A DNA stretch of 64,000 nt from Vibrio sp. Isolate34 (GTDB lineage: Bacteria; Pseudomonadota; Gammaproteobacteria; Enterobacterales; Vibrionaceae). This document shows, one piece after another, positions 33,246 to 42,489 of this stretch; within the stretch, counting starts at the first letter, position 1, and each line of letters starts with the position of its first letter. The position numbers and the translations under genes are program-made. The notes beneath the pieces were generated by a model. It searched no databases, had not been told where the DNA came from, and saw only the letters and a list, made by a program, of their open reading frames with translations. Location of the stretch: assembly GCF_022397915.1 (NCBI RefSeq), contig NZ_JAKEUO010000019.1, positions 18,516-82,515 of the forward strand, given 5' to 3'.

Positions 33246-34412
33246 ATGAACAAGATAGTAAGTACGTTAGGAATCATGGCAACCGTTGCATACAGCGCAA
33301 CCATTTATGCTGATGAAGCAACATCAACCGATAGCTGGAACCAAATTGAACAGCAGGCAGAGGGAGAAACTGTCTACTTTCACGCTTGGGGCGGAAGCCA
33401 AGAGATCAATCGTTACCTACAATGGGCAGGCAAGAAGTTACAGAGTGACTACGGTGTGACCTTAAAGCATGTAAAAGTAACCGATATTGCAGAAACCACG
33501 ACTCGCTTACTTGCAGAAAAAGCGGCAGGTAAGAACAGCGAAGGCAGTGTTGATATCGTTTGGATCAATGGGGAAAACTTCCGTTCAATGAAAGACAACG
33601 CTTTGTTGTTTGGCCCATTCACGGAGTCGCTTCCAAATTGGCAGTACGTCGATAAATCTTTACCGATTGATGTCGACTTCTCTGAACCAACAGAAGGCCT
33701 TGAAGCACCTTGGGGCGTTGGACAACTTGTGTTTATTCACGACCAAGAGACACTACACAATCCGCCACAATCGTTTTCGGAGATGTTGAGCTACGCTCAA
33801 GCGTTCCCAAACCGTTTGAGCTACCCTCGCCCACCTGAATTTCACGGCACAAGCTTCATCAAGTCTCTATTGATTGAGCTAACAAATAACAACCCAGCGC
33901 TGGCTCAACCGGTTTCGGAAGACAACTTCCAAGCGGTAACAGCACCACTTTGGGCTTACCTAGATAAATTCCATAAAGTGGCTTGGCGCGGTGGCAAACA
34001 ATTCCCTGCAGGTACATCTGAAAGCATCCAACTTCTGGATGATGGACAACTCGACCTCGCGATAACATTCAATCCAAACTCTGTGTATTCAGCACAAGCA
34101 AGTGGCCGTTTAGCGGAAACCACCAAAGCTTATGCGTTAGAAAGCGGCGCTTTATCTAACATTCACTTCCTTGCGATCCCTTGGAATGCCAATGCAACGG
34201 CAGGCGCTCAAGTGACCATCAACTTCCTATTGAGCCCAGAAGCGCAATCTCGTAAGGGTGACCTAAATGTTTGGGGCGATCCTTCAGTGTTAAGCAGCAA
34301 ATATCTGACTGGAAGTGCTAAAAATACTCAGCAATTTAAGTCGGTTGATGAACCACACCCAAGCTGGCAAAACGCGCTCGAGAAAGAGTGGCTTAAGCGA
34401 TACGGTAACTAA
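33246..34412 (+). CDS. ynjB: YnjB-like ABC transporter periplasmic binding protein
   Basis: This is a protein of about 388 residues with a signal peptide (MNKIVSTLG...SATIYA) and an extracellular solute-binding fold (YFHAWGGSQEIN at the mature N-terminus, VDIVWINGENF, LEAPWGVGQLV). The first ATG of the frame is at 33,210; I chose 33,246 because GGA lies seven bases upstream and the signal peptide then starts directly. The next genes encode its permease and ATPase, and a CDP-alcohol phosphotransferase follows, the same set as E. coli ynjB-C-D and ynjF. Binding proteins of this class resemble thiamine and iron binders; the substrate is unknown. Confidence 0.85.
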   Translation: MNKIVSTLGIMATVAYSATIYADEATSTDSWNQIEQQAEGETVYFHAWGGSQEINRYLQWAGKKLQSDYGVTLKHVKVTDIAETTTRLLAEKAAGKNSEGSVDIVWINGENFRSMKDNALLFGPFTESLPNWQYVDKSLPIDVDFSEPTEGLEAPWGVGQLVFIHDQETLHNPPQSFSEMLSYAQAFPNRLSYPRPPEFHGTSFIKSLLIELTNNNPALAQPVSEDNFQAVTAPLWAYLDKFHKVAWRGGKQFPAGTSESIQLLDDGQLDLAITFNPNSVYSAQASGRLAETTKAYALESGALSNIHFLAIPWNANATAGAQVTINFLLSPEAQSRKGDLNVWGDPSVLSSKYLTGSAKNTQQFKSVDEPHPSWQNALEKEWLKRYGN

Positions 34413-34417
34413 GCTTG

Positions 34418-36118
34418 ATGCTACGCGCTCTATATTTTGTTGTTATAGCTGTGTGCATTATCCCTACGATTCCTGGGGTAGCGGGAGTGGTGGCCTCATC
34501 ACTGAGTTTTATCCCGCCCCTAGGTTTAGAGGAGCCCTCTCTCAACGGTTTTAGCCAAGTCTTCCAATGGGAAGGTGCTTGGCACTCCATCGGTTTAAGC
34601 CTAAGCTCTGCAATCGCAAGCAGCTACATCGCCTGCTTCCTTACCTTTTGTATTCTTCAAGCCTCTTGGGGAAACAAGTTTTGGAGAAAGATTGAGCTGA
34701 CGTTGTCGCCAATGCTGGCAATTCCACATGTGGCTTTCGCTATTGGCTTTGCTTTTCTATTCAGCCCAACAGGCCTTGGAGCGAGAGCCGTACATCACTT
34801 ACTCGGTGAATCGGCGACGAGCTCTGAATTGGCTTTGTTGGTCAAAGACCCATACGCTTTCGGCCTCATCATTATGCTGGCACTCAAAGAAGTCCCTTTC
34901 TTGTTGCTGATGAGCATATCGATACTTCAACAAATCGATGTCGAACGTATCACTAAGGTGAGTGCTTCACTGGGTTACAGCCGCTCTCAGATTTGGTGGA
35001 AGTGTATTTTCCCACAATGGTTTACTAAGCTTCGTTTCCCAATGCTTGCGGTACTCGCTTACAGCGTATCGGTTGTTGATATTGCTTTGATCATTGGCCC
35101 GACTAACCCGCCGACCTTTGCAGTACTAGTATGGCAATGGTTTAACGACCCAGATCTTAATCTACTGCCGCGAGCAGCCGCTGGCGCCATCGTTTTATTC
35201 GGTTTAGCATCGTTGATCATCGCCTTAGCGCGTTTAATCGAATGGGCAGTTTTGAAGTACTTTCGAACTTGGCAATATTCAGGTAGAACAGGCGCGAACC
35301 TTCCGGGGAAAACCGTGTTTACTGTGCTTGCTGCGTTGTCACTGCTTATCATTCCATTGATGGTGATTTGGAGTGTTGCCCAACGTTGGCGTTTCCCTGA
35401 CCTACTCCCTAGCCGCTATAGTACGCGTTTCTGGGAGTTTGAGTGGGATGGCATCATGAATACCGTCGGACAAAGCTTATGGATTGGTCTTATCGCCGCT
35501 TCTGTGGCTTTAATACTTGCGCTGGTTGCTCACGAATATCGGATCAAGTACAAGTGGCAAGTTCCCGGTTTTATCATCGCGATCCCAATGTTGATCCCTC
35601 AACTCTCTGTGTTATTCGGTATGCAAGTCACCACGCTTTATATCGGCAGCAGCGCTTATGAATTCTGGGTGATTTGGGCGCACGTATTCTTCGCCTTTCC
35701 ATTTGTGTACCTGTCTTTAGACGGGCCTTGGAAGAGCTTCAATGATGGACTCATTAAAGCGTCACTCAGTCTAGGCAAGTCGCCATTTCAAAGTTGGTAC
35801 TCCATCAAACTGCCAATCTTGTTACCTGCCATTGCCTTCGCTTGGGCGGTCGGGATCAGTGTGAGTTTGGCTCAATACTTACCAACATTAATGCTTGGCG
35901 CGGGTCGCATTACTACCATCACCACAGAAGCTGTTGCGCTAACGAGTGGTTTCGACCGCAGAGTGACCGCTATTTACGCCATTTGGCAGGCCTTATTGCC
36001 TCTATTCTTTTTCTCTTTAGCGATATTAGTCAGCCGACTTCAACTCAGATATCGCCGTCTTACTTTTAAGGGTTTCCTAAGCAATGAGTCTGTACCTCAA
36101 CGACCTCGCCATCCGTAA
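34418..36118 (+). CDS. ynjC: YnjC-like ABC transporter permease (two fused permease domains)
   Basis: This is a membrane protein of about 566 residues with roughly twelve helices. Two binding-protein-dependent permease halves each carry an EAA-type loop: SASLGYSRSQIWWKCIFP near residue 180-200 and ASLSLGKSPFQSWYSIKLP near 450-470. Such a fused permease can pair with a single ATPase to make a complete importer, as in ThiP-like systems. The ATG at 34,418 directly follows an in-frame TTG and lies 5 bases after the ynjB stop. The end overlaps the ATPase gene by 35 bases. Confidence 0.87.
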   Translation: MLRALYFVVIAVCIIPTIPGVAGVVASSLSFIPPLGLEEPSLNGFSQVFQWEGAWHSIGLSLSSAIASSYIACFLTFCILQASWGNKFWRKIELTLSPMLAIPHVAFAIGFAFLFSPTGLGARAVHHLLGESATSSELALLVKDPYAFGLIIMLALKEVPFLLLMSISILQQIDVERITKVSASLGYSRSQIWWKCIFPQWFTKLRFPMLAVLAYSVSVVDIALIIGPTNPPTFAVLVWQWFNDPDLNLLPRAAAGAIVLFGLASLIIALARLIEWAVLKYFRTWQYSGRTGANLPGKTVFTVLAALSLLIIPLMVIWSVAQRWRFPDLLPSRYSTRFWEFEWDGIMNTVGQSLWIGLIAASVALILALVAHEYRIKYKWQVPGFIIAIPMLIPQLSVLFGMQVTTLYIGSSAYEFWVIWAHVFFAFPFVYLSLDGPWKSFNDGLIKASLSLGKSPFQSWYSIKLPILLPAIAFAWAVGISVSLAQYLPTLMLGAGRITTITTEAVALTSGFDRRVTAIYAIWQALLPLFFFSLAILVSRLQLRYRRLTFKGFLSNESVPQRPRHP

Positions 36119-36734
36119 GAACGATGGTGAATCGCTGTTTTCAGCGCTAAACGTAACATTAGAATCAGGCCAAGTACTGGCTTTGATGGGGCCTAGCGGA
36201 TGCGGAAAATCGACTTTGTTGGATGCCGTTGCTGGACACCTGAATGATGAGTTTTCTTATTCTGGCAGCGTGGTTTTGAACGATATTCAGCTCGACGAGC
36301 TTCCGTCACATCAACGTGAGGTCGGTATTCTGTTTCAGGATGACTTGCTATTCCCTCATCTAAAAGTGTGGGAAAACTTGGCATTCTCATTACCTAACTC
36401 TGTTAAGGGTTCGGCTCGCCAACAACAAGCTATGGCGGCGTTAAAAGACATCGAACTGACTCATTTAGCTGAGTCCTTCCCCGATCAAATCTCCGGCGGC
36501 CAACGTGCGAGAATAAGCTTAACTCGCATGTTGTTAGCCAAGCCTAAACTGGCTTTACTTGATGAACCGTTCAGTAAGTTAGACCAAGAGCTCAGAGCAC
36601 AGTTTCGTGATTGGGTGTTTGAGCAGTTGACGAAAGCCAATATCCCTACGCTGATGGTGACGCACGACGACGCAGACGTGCCTCAAGGGGCACAAGTACT
36701 CTCTTGGCCATGGAGAAGTAATCATGCTGGATAA
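36084..36734 (+). CDS. ynjD: YnjD-like ABC transporter ATPase
   Basis: This compact 216-residue ABC ATPase has Walker A GPSGCGKST (residues 34-42), a Q-loop in VGILFQDDLLF, signature ISGGQRARI (about 135-143), Walker B LALLDEPF and the switch histidine in VTHDDADVP. It lacks any extra C-terminal regulatory domain. It overlaps the permease gene by 35 bases and the phosphotransferase gene by 11, so the four genes form one operon. Confidence 0.92.
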   Translation: MSLYLNDLAIRKNDGESLFSALNVTLESGQVLALMGPSGCGKSTLLDAVAGHLNDEFSYSGSVVLNDIQLDELPSHQREVGILFQDDLLFPHLKVWENLAFSLPNSVKGSARQQQAMAALKDIELTHLAESFPDQISGGQRARISLTRMLLAKPKLALLDEPFSKLDQELRAQFRDWVFEQLTKANIPTLMVTHDDADVPQGAQVLSWPWRSNHAG

Positions 36735-37344
36735 ATACTCTATCAAGGTCATTAAGTGGCCGTTAAACCAATCAGCAAAAGTACTGAATCAAATCGGTAT
36801 CACAGCGAACCAAACAACTCTGTTCGGATTTTTAGTCGGCTGTTTAGCGTTTCCTGCGTTAGCATTTCAACAATATGAGTGGGCGTTAGGCTTCATTGTA
36901 TTCAACAGAGTGTGTGATGGACTTGATGGCGCTTTGGCTCGAATCCAAGGCATCAGTGATGCGGGCGGCTTCCTCGATATCAGCCTGGATTTCCTTTTCT
37001 ATTCGTTAATTCCTTTTGGCTTTGTGATTGCGAATCCTGAGCACAACGCCATTGCCGGTGCATTTTTGATCTTCTCTTTTATCGGCACAGGCAGCAGCTT
37101 TTTGGCGTTTGCGGTGATGGCAGGCAAGCGAGGAATCGAGAACCCCGTTTATAAGCACAAGTCGCTCTACTACATGTCTGGGTTAACTGAGGGCACAGAG
37201 ACCATCGCCTGTTTCATTGCCTTTTGTATTTGGCCTCAACACTTTGCAGTTATTGCTTACACCTTTGGTGCGGCATGTTGGCTGACGACGTTCATGCGAA
37301 TTTATTTTGGGTTCCAAACCCTCAAGACTCAGCAAGAAAGTTAG
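36724..37344 (+). CDS. CDP-alcohol phosphatidyltransferase family protein (YnjF-like)
   Basis: This 206-residue membrane enzyme carries the full family signature D-x2-DG-x2-AR-x8-G-x3-D-x3-D, seen as DGLDGALAR followed by GGFLDISLD (residues about 60-87), and about six hydrophobic helices. The family transfers a phosphatidyl or similar group from a CDP-linked donor to an alcohol. E. coli ynjF sits near ynjBCD in the same way. The acceptor is unknown. Overlap with the ATPase gene implies co-expression with the transporter, which hints that the imported solute might be the acceptor; that is inference only. Confidence 0.85.
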   Translation: MLDKYSIKVIKWPLNQSAKVLNQIGITANQTTLFGFLVGCLAFPALAFQQYEWALGFIVFNRVCDGLDGALARIQGISDAGGFLDISLDFLFYSLIPFGFVIANPEHNAIAGAFLIFSFIGTGSSFLAFAVMAGKRGIENPVYKHKSLYYMSGLTEGTETIACFIAFCIWPQHFAVIAYTFGAACWLTTFMRIYFGFQTLKTQQES

Positions 37345-37370
37345 CAATCTAACGACAAAAACAAGATACA

Positions 37371-37399
37371 AAAACGCCGCTCAATGTGAGCGGCGTTTT
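37371..37399. terminator. Bidirectional terminator
   Basis: AAAACGCCGCTCA-ATG-TGAGCGGCGTTTT lies between the converging phosphotransferase and methyltransferase genes. Confidence 0.92.
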
Positions 37400-37421
37400 C
37401 TTTTATAATGCTAACATTCGA

Positions 37422-38387
37422 TTAAGCGTCAGCAGCAGTGTTAATTCTAAACCTCAGCACCTTCAAGCTTGAATCAAGATCGACATCGACAAACTCAGGC
37501 GGGTTGTCTAGGCGCTCAATAAACTCAACGTTTGGCGCTTCTTCTGCCATCGTTTCGATAAGGAAGTTAGGAGAAACCGCTGGTGAGTTAACACACGCAA
37601 TCACTTCACCACCTTCTGTCAGAAGCTCAGGTAATCGACGTAAGATCTTTTTGTAGTCTTTAGTTAACGCAAAGCTGCCTTTTTGGAACGAAGGCGGATC
37701 AATGATAACGAGCTCGTAAGGGCCACCTTTCTTGATTTTGCCCCACGACTTAAAGATATCGTAACCAAGGAAGTTCACCGAGCGCATATCGTGATCATTC
37801 AAACGGTGATTATCGCGGCCTTTGTTTAGCGAGCCACGCGACATGTCCACGTTCATGCACTGGCGAGCGCCACCAGCGATAGCTGCGACAGAGAAGCCAC
37901 AAGTGTATGCGAACAAGTTAAGAACATTCTTACCCTTGGCATTATCTTGTACCCACTGACGACCGTTACGCATGTCTAGAAACAAACCGAAGTTCTGATT
38001 ACGGCCAATGTCGAGCTGATACTTCAGACCATGCTCAACCACGACTGGGGAGTCGTTTAGCTCGCCCCACAGCACTTCAGAAGGCGCACCATCGGCATAA
38101 CGGTGTTGCAGAACAATACTTGTGCCCTGCTTTGCTTGCCAGATGTCTTTACTGGTCAAGTCAACCAATCCAGCTTTAAGAGATGACAAGAACTCTTCGT
38201 CTACTTCTTTGAATACGTTAACCAGTAGCTGCCCATCAACCCAATCACATGTCAGTTGCTCTAGACCTGGCCAAAACTTCCCACGACCGTGAAAGATACG
38301 ACGCAGTTCATTCGGTACTTCATTAAGTTGCTGTTCAATATGACTAAAAAACAGAGGTAAAGCTAATGCTTCCATTATTTCACTCAC
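37422..38387 (-). CDS. Class I SAM-dependent methyltransferase, COG1092-like
   Basis: This 321-residue protein has a substrate-side N-terminal domain (1-125) and a Rossmann methyltransferase domain: GLFLDMRNGRQWV, NLFAYTCGFSVAAIAGG (SAM motif I, about 160-176), VNVDMS (motif II) and VIIDPPSFQKG (motif IV, about 228-238). The DPPSF motif places it with the YccW/RlmI and RlmK group of nucleic-acid methyltransferases, though it lacks a PUA domain. An rRNA base is the likely target. It overlaps the upstream pseudouridine synthase gene by 4 bases, which fits a shared role in RNA modification. Confidence 0.82.
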   Translation of the reverse strand: MSEIMEALALPLFFSHIEQQLNEVPNELRRIFHGRGKFWPGLEQLTCDWVDGQLLVNVFKEVDEEFLSSLKAGLVDLTSKDIWQAKQGTSIVLQHRYADGAPSEVLWGELNDSPVVVEHGLKYQLDIGRNQNFGLFLDMRNGRQWVQDNAKGKNVLNLFAYTCGFSVAAIAGGARQCMNVDMSRGSLNKGRDNHRLNDHDMRSVNFLGYDIFKSWGKIKKGGPYELVIIDPPSFQKGSFALTKDYKKILRRLPELLTEGGEVIACVNSPAVSPNFLIETMAEEAPNVEFIERLDNPPEFVDVDLDSSLKVLRFRINTAADA

Positions 38388-39082
38388 TTAGTGTTTAGCT
38401 TTGGCCACGTTAATGACCAAGGTTCAAGCCAACTGTCCAAACCGTTAGAGACGATTTCTTGATGCCACTTCTCTCCTAAAGAGTCTAAGCTCCTTGGGTC
38501 GCAGACATATTCGTAGGCTTGTGATTGATAGGTAAATCGAATCGCGAAGGCATGCAGATAACCTCTGTCAGCCTCACTCGATGGATTATAAATAGGGTCA
38601 CCAACAATAGCGGAACCGATCGACTTCATCGCGACACGGATCTGGTGAGTTCGCCCAGTATAAGGTTTACATAAAAGTAGACGCTCACTGGGTTCAGCCG
38701 TTGCTGATAAAAATTGGGTAATCGCTGGGTTTTCTTTGCTGGTCAGTAACTTCCAGCTAGAGCGTCGTGAACGCTCCATATCTCCAGAAATCAAACCCTG
38801 CTTTTTCTTCGGTTTCTTAGAGCCAATCGCAAGGTAGTACTTCTCCACTTCACGCTTTGCGAAAAGCTGTGAAAGCTCATTCGCCGCTGAAGAACTCTTT
38901 GCTAGCAGCAGAATGCCTGAGGTCATTTTATCAAGGCGATGAACGAGATACAGCTTAGGTTCATTGATTGCCTTAGCCACTTCTTGAAGCAGCATAGTAT
39001 CGCCATCGTCTTTGTGGACGCTGACACCAGGGTGCTTATTGATAAGTAAAAAATCAGAGTGGTTCAGAAGAATATCGAACAT
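38384..39082 (-). CDS. RluA-family pseudouridine synthase
   Basis: This is a protein of about 232 residues with the RluA catalytic motif LVHRLDKMTSGILLLAK (the D of HRLD is the nucleophile), KYYLAIG, and PYTGRTHQIRVAMKSIG downstream. It lacks an S4 domain, as do several short family members. It should isomerise uridine to pseudouridine in rRNA or tRNA; the position cannot be told. The frame extends to 39,172, but I chose the ATG at 39,082 (MFDILLNHSDFLL) because homologous proteins begin there and GGAG lies upstream. It overlaps the methyltransferase gene by 4 bases. Confidence 0.87.
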   Translation of the reverse strand: MFDILLNHSDFLLINKHPGVSVHKDDGDTMLLQEVAKAINEPKLYLVHRLDKMTSGILLLAKSSSAANELSQLFAKREVEKYYLAIGSKKPKKKQGLISGDMERSRRSSWKLLTSKENPAITQFLSATAEPSERLLLCKPYTGRTHQIRVAMKSIGSAIVGDPIYNPSSEADRGYLHAFAIRFTYQSQAYEYVCDPRSLDSLGEKWHQEIVSNGLDSWLEPWSLTWPKLNTK

Positions 39083-39240
39083 GTAAAGGCTAGCTCCATT
39101 GTAGAACGTGGAGTATACCGCGTCTGAACCCAGATTCCAGCTACGAAAAAGCCCAACCAACTCAATTAACATTGAATCATTGGGCTTCTCTTTATTTGTC
39201 CGCTTTCGGTAATCGGTTTTTAGTTCCGATTGAATACGGA

Positions 39241-39268
39241 CTAAGCACTAAGCACTAAGCACTAAGCA
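39241..39268 (+). repeat. Four tandem CTAAGCA heptamers
   Basis: Four perfect 7-base units run over the stop codon of the chemoreceptor gene. Each extra or lost unit would leave the protein end nearly unchanged, because the stop lies in the first unit read. Confidence 0.9.
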
Positions 39269-40878
39269 AGCTTAAACTTACCAACCAGAGCTTCTAGCTC
39301 AGCAACCTTAGCATTCAAACCTGAAGTGTTTTCAGAACTGCGTGTCGCCAGTTGCAAAGACTGCTCAGAGATATCACTGATCGCCGTAATGTCCGCCGCA
39401 ATCTCTTTAGTCACAGCCGTCTGTTCTTCTGCTGCAGTCGCGATAGAGTTAACCATGCTTTGTACATTACCCGCACCGCTAACAATCGCTTCTAGCGCTG
39501 AAACAGCACCTGAGCTTTGCTCTACGCCAATCTCCACCAAACGGCAGTTATCTTGGGTGTAAGTGACCGCTTCTTGCGTGCCCGACTGAATAGATTGAAT
39601 GATGCCAGATACTTCTTGTGTCGCTTTGGTCGTTCTCTCCGCTAGTGCGCGAACTTCATCGGCAACCACAGCAAAACCACGACCGAATTCACCTGCACGA
39701 GCCGCTTCAATTGCAGCGTTAAGAGCTAACAGGTTAGTTTGCTCAGCAATGTCTTCGATTACCTTGATAACACTACCAATCTGCTCACCGTGAGAACCGA
39801 GAGTATTCATTTGCAGCGACATATCGCTCATTTGAGTCGACACTTGTTGAATACTTGCTACCATCTCAACAATCACGTTACGGCCATCTTCTGCAGAAGT
39901 TTCAGAGCGGCGCGCTTCTTCATAAGTAGACGTGCCCTGCTGCGCAACTTCTGAAATGGTCAAGCTTAATTCTTCAGCAGCCGTTGCAATCAAGTTCGCT
40001 TTATTAGCTTGAGCTGAAGCGCCCGTTACGATGTCTTGGCTAATAGAAGATAGCTCACCAGTCACAGATTGAACTTCATGGGTCACAGAAGAGATAGAAC
40101 CCAGTAGGTCGACCAATGATTTCTGCATCTGGTTAATCGACTTAGCCAGTTCAGCCAGTTCGTCACCAGCATCATCAATAATGTCGCCTGCCGTTAGGTC
40201 ACCATTTGCGACACGTCGCGCAACTTGTTCAACACGAGTCAAACGCTTGGTGATAGAGCTAGACAACACATACGCAATCACACAACCAAACACGATCGCA
40301 ATCGCAGACAACACCATGATGGTGCGCTCGATGGTAGTAAACGTATCGGTTAGCGTAAGCAATGATTGCTCAGTATCTGCACGCTCACTTGCAGATGCTT
40401 GATCCAGTAAGTTTTCAATGGGTATCAAGTTCGTCTCGTATAGAGAACGCAGCTGTTGAATGTTGGCTAATAGCTCAGACTGATCATTGATCTTAGGCAC
40501 AAGCTTAGATTCAAACTCTTGGGTGAAGCGTCCCATTAACTCTTCAATACGCAGAATACGGCGATGATCTTCAGAGCCTCTGCTTTCCAAACGTTTTGCT
40601 TGCGCGATGGCTTGAGCAAACTCGTTCTTATTCGAGCGATAATCATTAAGCGCATTATCAACCTGAGTAATTGCACCCAGCGCATCTCGGTAGACATCAC
40701 CCGCTTCATCAATCAATGCAAGATAGGTAACAGTACCCGGAACATCGTCCATTCTAATTTCATCTGCGCTTTTGTGGGCATCAATGACTTCAAACCAGAC
40801 GATGGTAACTAAGGTAACAAGCACCGCCAAAATTGAGCCAAACCCAGCATAAAGCTTTTTTCTTACAGATAATTTCAC
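39262..40878 (-). CDS. Methyl-accepting chemotaxis protein
   Basis: This 538-residue receptor has a first helix at about 10-30, a periplasmic four-helix-bundle-type sensor (about 31-185), a second helix (about 188-208), HAMP (about 210-262) and a long cytoplasmic coiled coil. The hairpin tip EDIAEQTNLLALNAAIEA, GRGFAVVADEVRALAER and flanking QE-rich methylation segments are canonical. It should signal through CheA/CheW. The C-terminus lacks a CheR-tethering pentapeptide. The ligand is unknown. The gene is transcribed alone. Confidence 0.93.
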   Translation of the reverse strand: MKLSVRKKLYAGFGSILAVLVTLVTIVWFEVIDAHKSADEIRMDDVPGTVTYLALIDEAGDVYRDALGAITQVDNALNDYRSNKNEFAQAIAQAKRLESRGSEDHRRILRIEELMGRFTQEFESKLVPKINDQSELLANIQQLRSLYETNLIPIENLLDQASASERADTEQSLLTLTDTFTTIERTIMVLSAIAIVFGCVIAYVLSSSITKRLTRVEQVARRVANGDLTAGDIIDDAGDELAELAKSINQMQKSLVDLLGSISSVTHEVQSVTGELSSISQDIVTGASAQANKANLIATAAEELSLTISEVAQQGTSTYEEARRSETSAEDGRNVIVEMVASIQQVSTQMSDMSLQMNTLGSHGEQIGSVIKVIEDIAEQTNLLALNAAIEAARAGEFGRGFAVVADEVRALAERTTKATQEVSGIIQSIQSGTQEAVTYTQDNCRLVEIGVEQSSGAVSALEAIVSGAGNVQSMVNSIATAAEEQTAVTKEIAADITAISDISEQSLQLATRSSENTSGLNAKVAELEALVGKFKLA

Positions 40879-41002
40879 ACAACACCTACCTAAATAAACG
40901 ACAGCTTATACAGCCTTAACATTTAATATATCGTCTACCAGACGGATAACTTTAGTGAATGTAAGGTTTTTATTTTTCGATAATAATTAAGTATTTAAAG
41001 CA

Positions 41003-41034
41003 AAAAAAACGGGAGCCATTGGCTCCCGTTTTTT
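41003..41034. terminator. Terminator after the sodium-dependent transporter gene
   Basis: AAAACGGGAGCC-ATT-GGCTCCCGTTTT with runs of A and T on both sides lies 22 bases after the stop at 41,056. Confidence 0.92.
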
Positions 41035-41055
41035 CGTTATTTACTTAGCTTGCGA

Positions 41056-42489
41056 TTATAGCTTCTTAGAGATAAGCGCAGAACCAGCGATAATACCAAT
41101 ACCTAGTAGCATGATTGCACCTTTACCGCTGTCGAAGCCAGAAGAGATACCCATGAACGCTACAATAGCGATAGCTACTGGGATGATGTATTTAACCAGT
41201 GTGTACCATAGACCGAATAGTGGGAAAGATACTTCACCGTCGTTAGTGATTTCTTTCTCTAGGTCAGCACGGTTTAGTCTCCAACCAGCGAAGATACATA
41301 CCAACATACCGCCAACTGCTAGGAAGATCTTATCAGTTAGCAGGTCGAAGATATCGAACGCACCTGTACCGAACAGTGTTGGACCGAAGCCACCAAGTGA
41401 TAGAGAAGCGAAGATACATAGAATCGCCATTACTACACTTGCAGACAGTACAGCTGTTACACGCTTCATGCCTTTCTCATCGATTAGGTAAGAAACCACA
41501 ACTTCAAGCAGAGATACTGAAGAAGTCAGTGCCGCAACACTTAGACCAACGAAGAACATAAGAGCAAATAGAAGACCAACTACGCCGCCCATTTCAGCGA
41601 ATAGCTGAGGAACAACAACGAATACTAGACCAGGACCAGCTGCAGGCTCCATACCGAATGCGAACATTGCAGGGAACATTGCAACACCAGCTAGGATAGC
41701 AACACCAGTATCCATTGCAGTAACCATAGCTGTCGTTTGAACTAGGTTCTCTTTCTTCTTAAGGTAAGAACCGTAAGTCAACATACAACCCATACCAAGA
41801 GATAGTGAGAAGAATGCTTGACCTAGTGCAGCTAGGATTACACCGCTGTCTACTTTAGAGAAGTCAGGGCTGAATAGGAATTCAAGACCAGCCATCGCGC
41901 CCGGAAGCATGATGCCTTTGATAGATACCACGATAAGGATGATGAAAAGAAGTGGCATCAGGATCTTACCCGCTTTCTCAATACCGCCAGAAATACCTTT
42001 CATAACAATAACAATGTTAAGTAGTAGGTATAGGCCCATCCACATAAGTGGTTGAACTGGGTTTGAGATAAAGCCACCGAAGCTGTCACCAATTGCTTCA
42101 GGTGCGTCTAGTAGACCACCAGCAATTTTACCGATGTATGCGATAGACCAGCCACCTACTACAGGGTAGAAACCCATGATTAGTAGACCACTCACTACGC
42201 CGATAACACCAGCGAACGTCCAACGACGGTCAGTTGTTTTAAATGCACCTACTGCTGATTTTTGCGTATGACGGCCAATAGCAAATTCAGTCAGCATGAC
42301 ACTGAAACCAATGAAAATTACGAAAAACAGGTAAATTGCAACGAATGCACCACCGCCACTCTCGCCTGCTGTGTATGGGAATTTCCAAATGTTACCTAAG
42401 CCAACAGCAGAACCTGCTGCAGCCATTACGAATCCTAACTTCGAACCCCAGGTATCGCGGGGTGTTGTGGTTGTATTACTAGTAGCCAC
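41056..42489 (-). CDS. Neurotransmitter:sodium symporter family amino acid transporter
   Basis: This 477-residue membrane protein shows the LeuT-fold signature in helix 1, AAAGSAVGLGNIWKFPY (residues about 23-39), followed by GGGAFVAIYL and the helix 6 region GQAFFSLSLGMGCMLTYGSYL with the unwound SLGMG segment. About eleven helices are evident, the short bacterial form as in MhsT and TnaT. It imports an amino acid with Na+. A TyrR-box-like sequence about 70 bases upstream suggests an aromatic substrate. It is monocistronic. Confidence 0.9.
   Translation of the reverse strand: MATSNTTTTPRDTWGSKLGFVMAAAGSAVGLGNIWKFPYTAGESGGGAFVAIYLFFVIFIGFSVMLTEFAIGRHTQKSAVGAFKTTDRRWTFAGVIGVVSGLLIMGFYPVVGGWSIAYIGKIAGGLLDAPEAIGDSFGGFISNPVQPLMWMGLYLLLNIVIVMKGISGGIEKAGKILMPLLFIILIVVSIKGIMLPGAMAGLEFLFSPDFSKVDSGVILAALGQAFFSLSLGMGCMLTYGSYLKKKENLVQTTAMVTAMDTGVAILAGVAMFPAMFAFGMEPAAGPGLVFVVVPQLFAEMGGVVGLLFALMFFVGLSVAALTSSVSLLEVVVSYLIDEKGMKRVTAVLSASVVMAILCIFASLSLGGFGPTLFGTGAFDIFDLLTDKIFLAVGGMLVCIFAGWRLNRADLEKEITNDGEVSFPLFGLWYTLVKYIIPVAIAIVAFMGISSGFDSGKGAIMLLGIGIIAGSALISKKL

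Noticed and set aside
41111..41491. 126-codon plus-strand frame antisense to the sodium-dependent transporter
   Set aside because: The transporter is well supported on the other strand; this frame arises from its codon bias.
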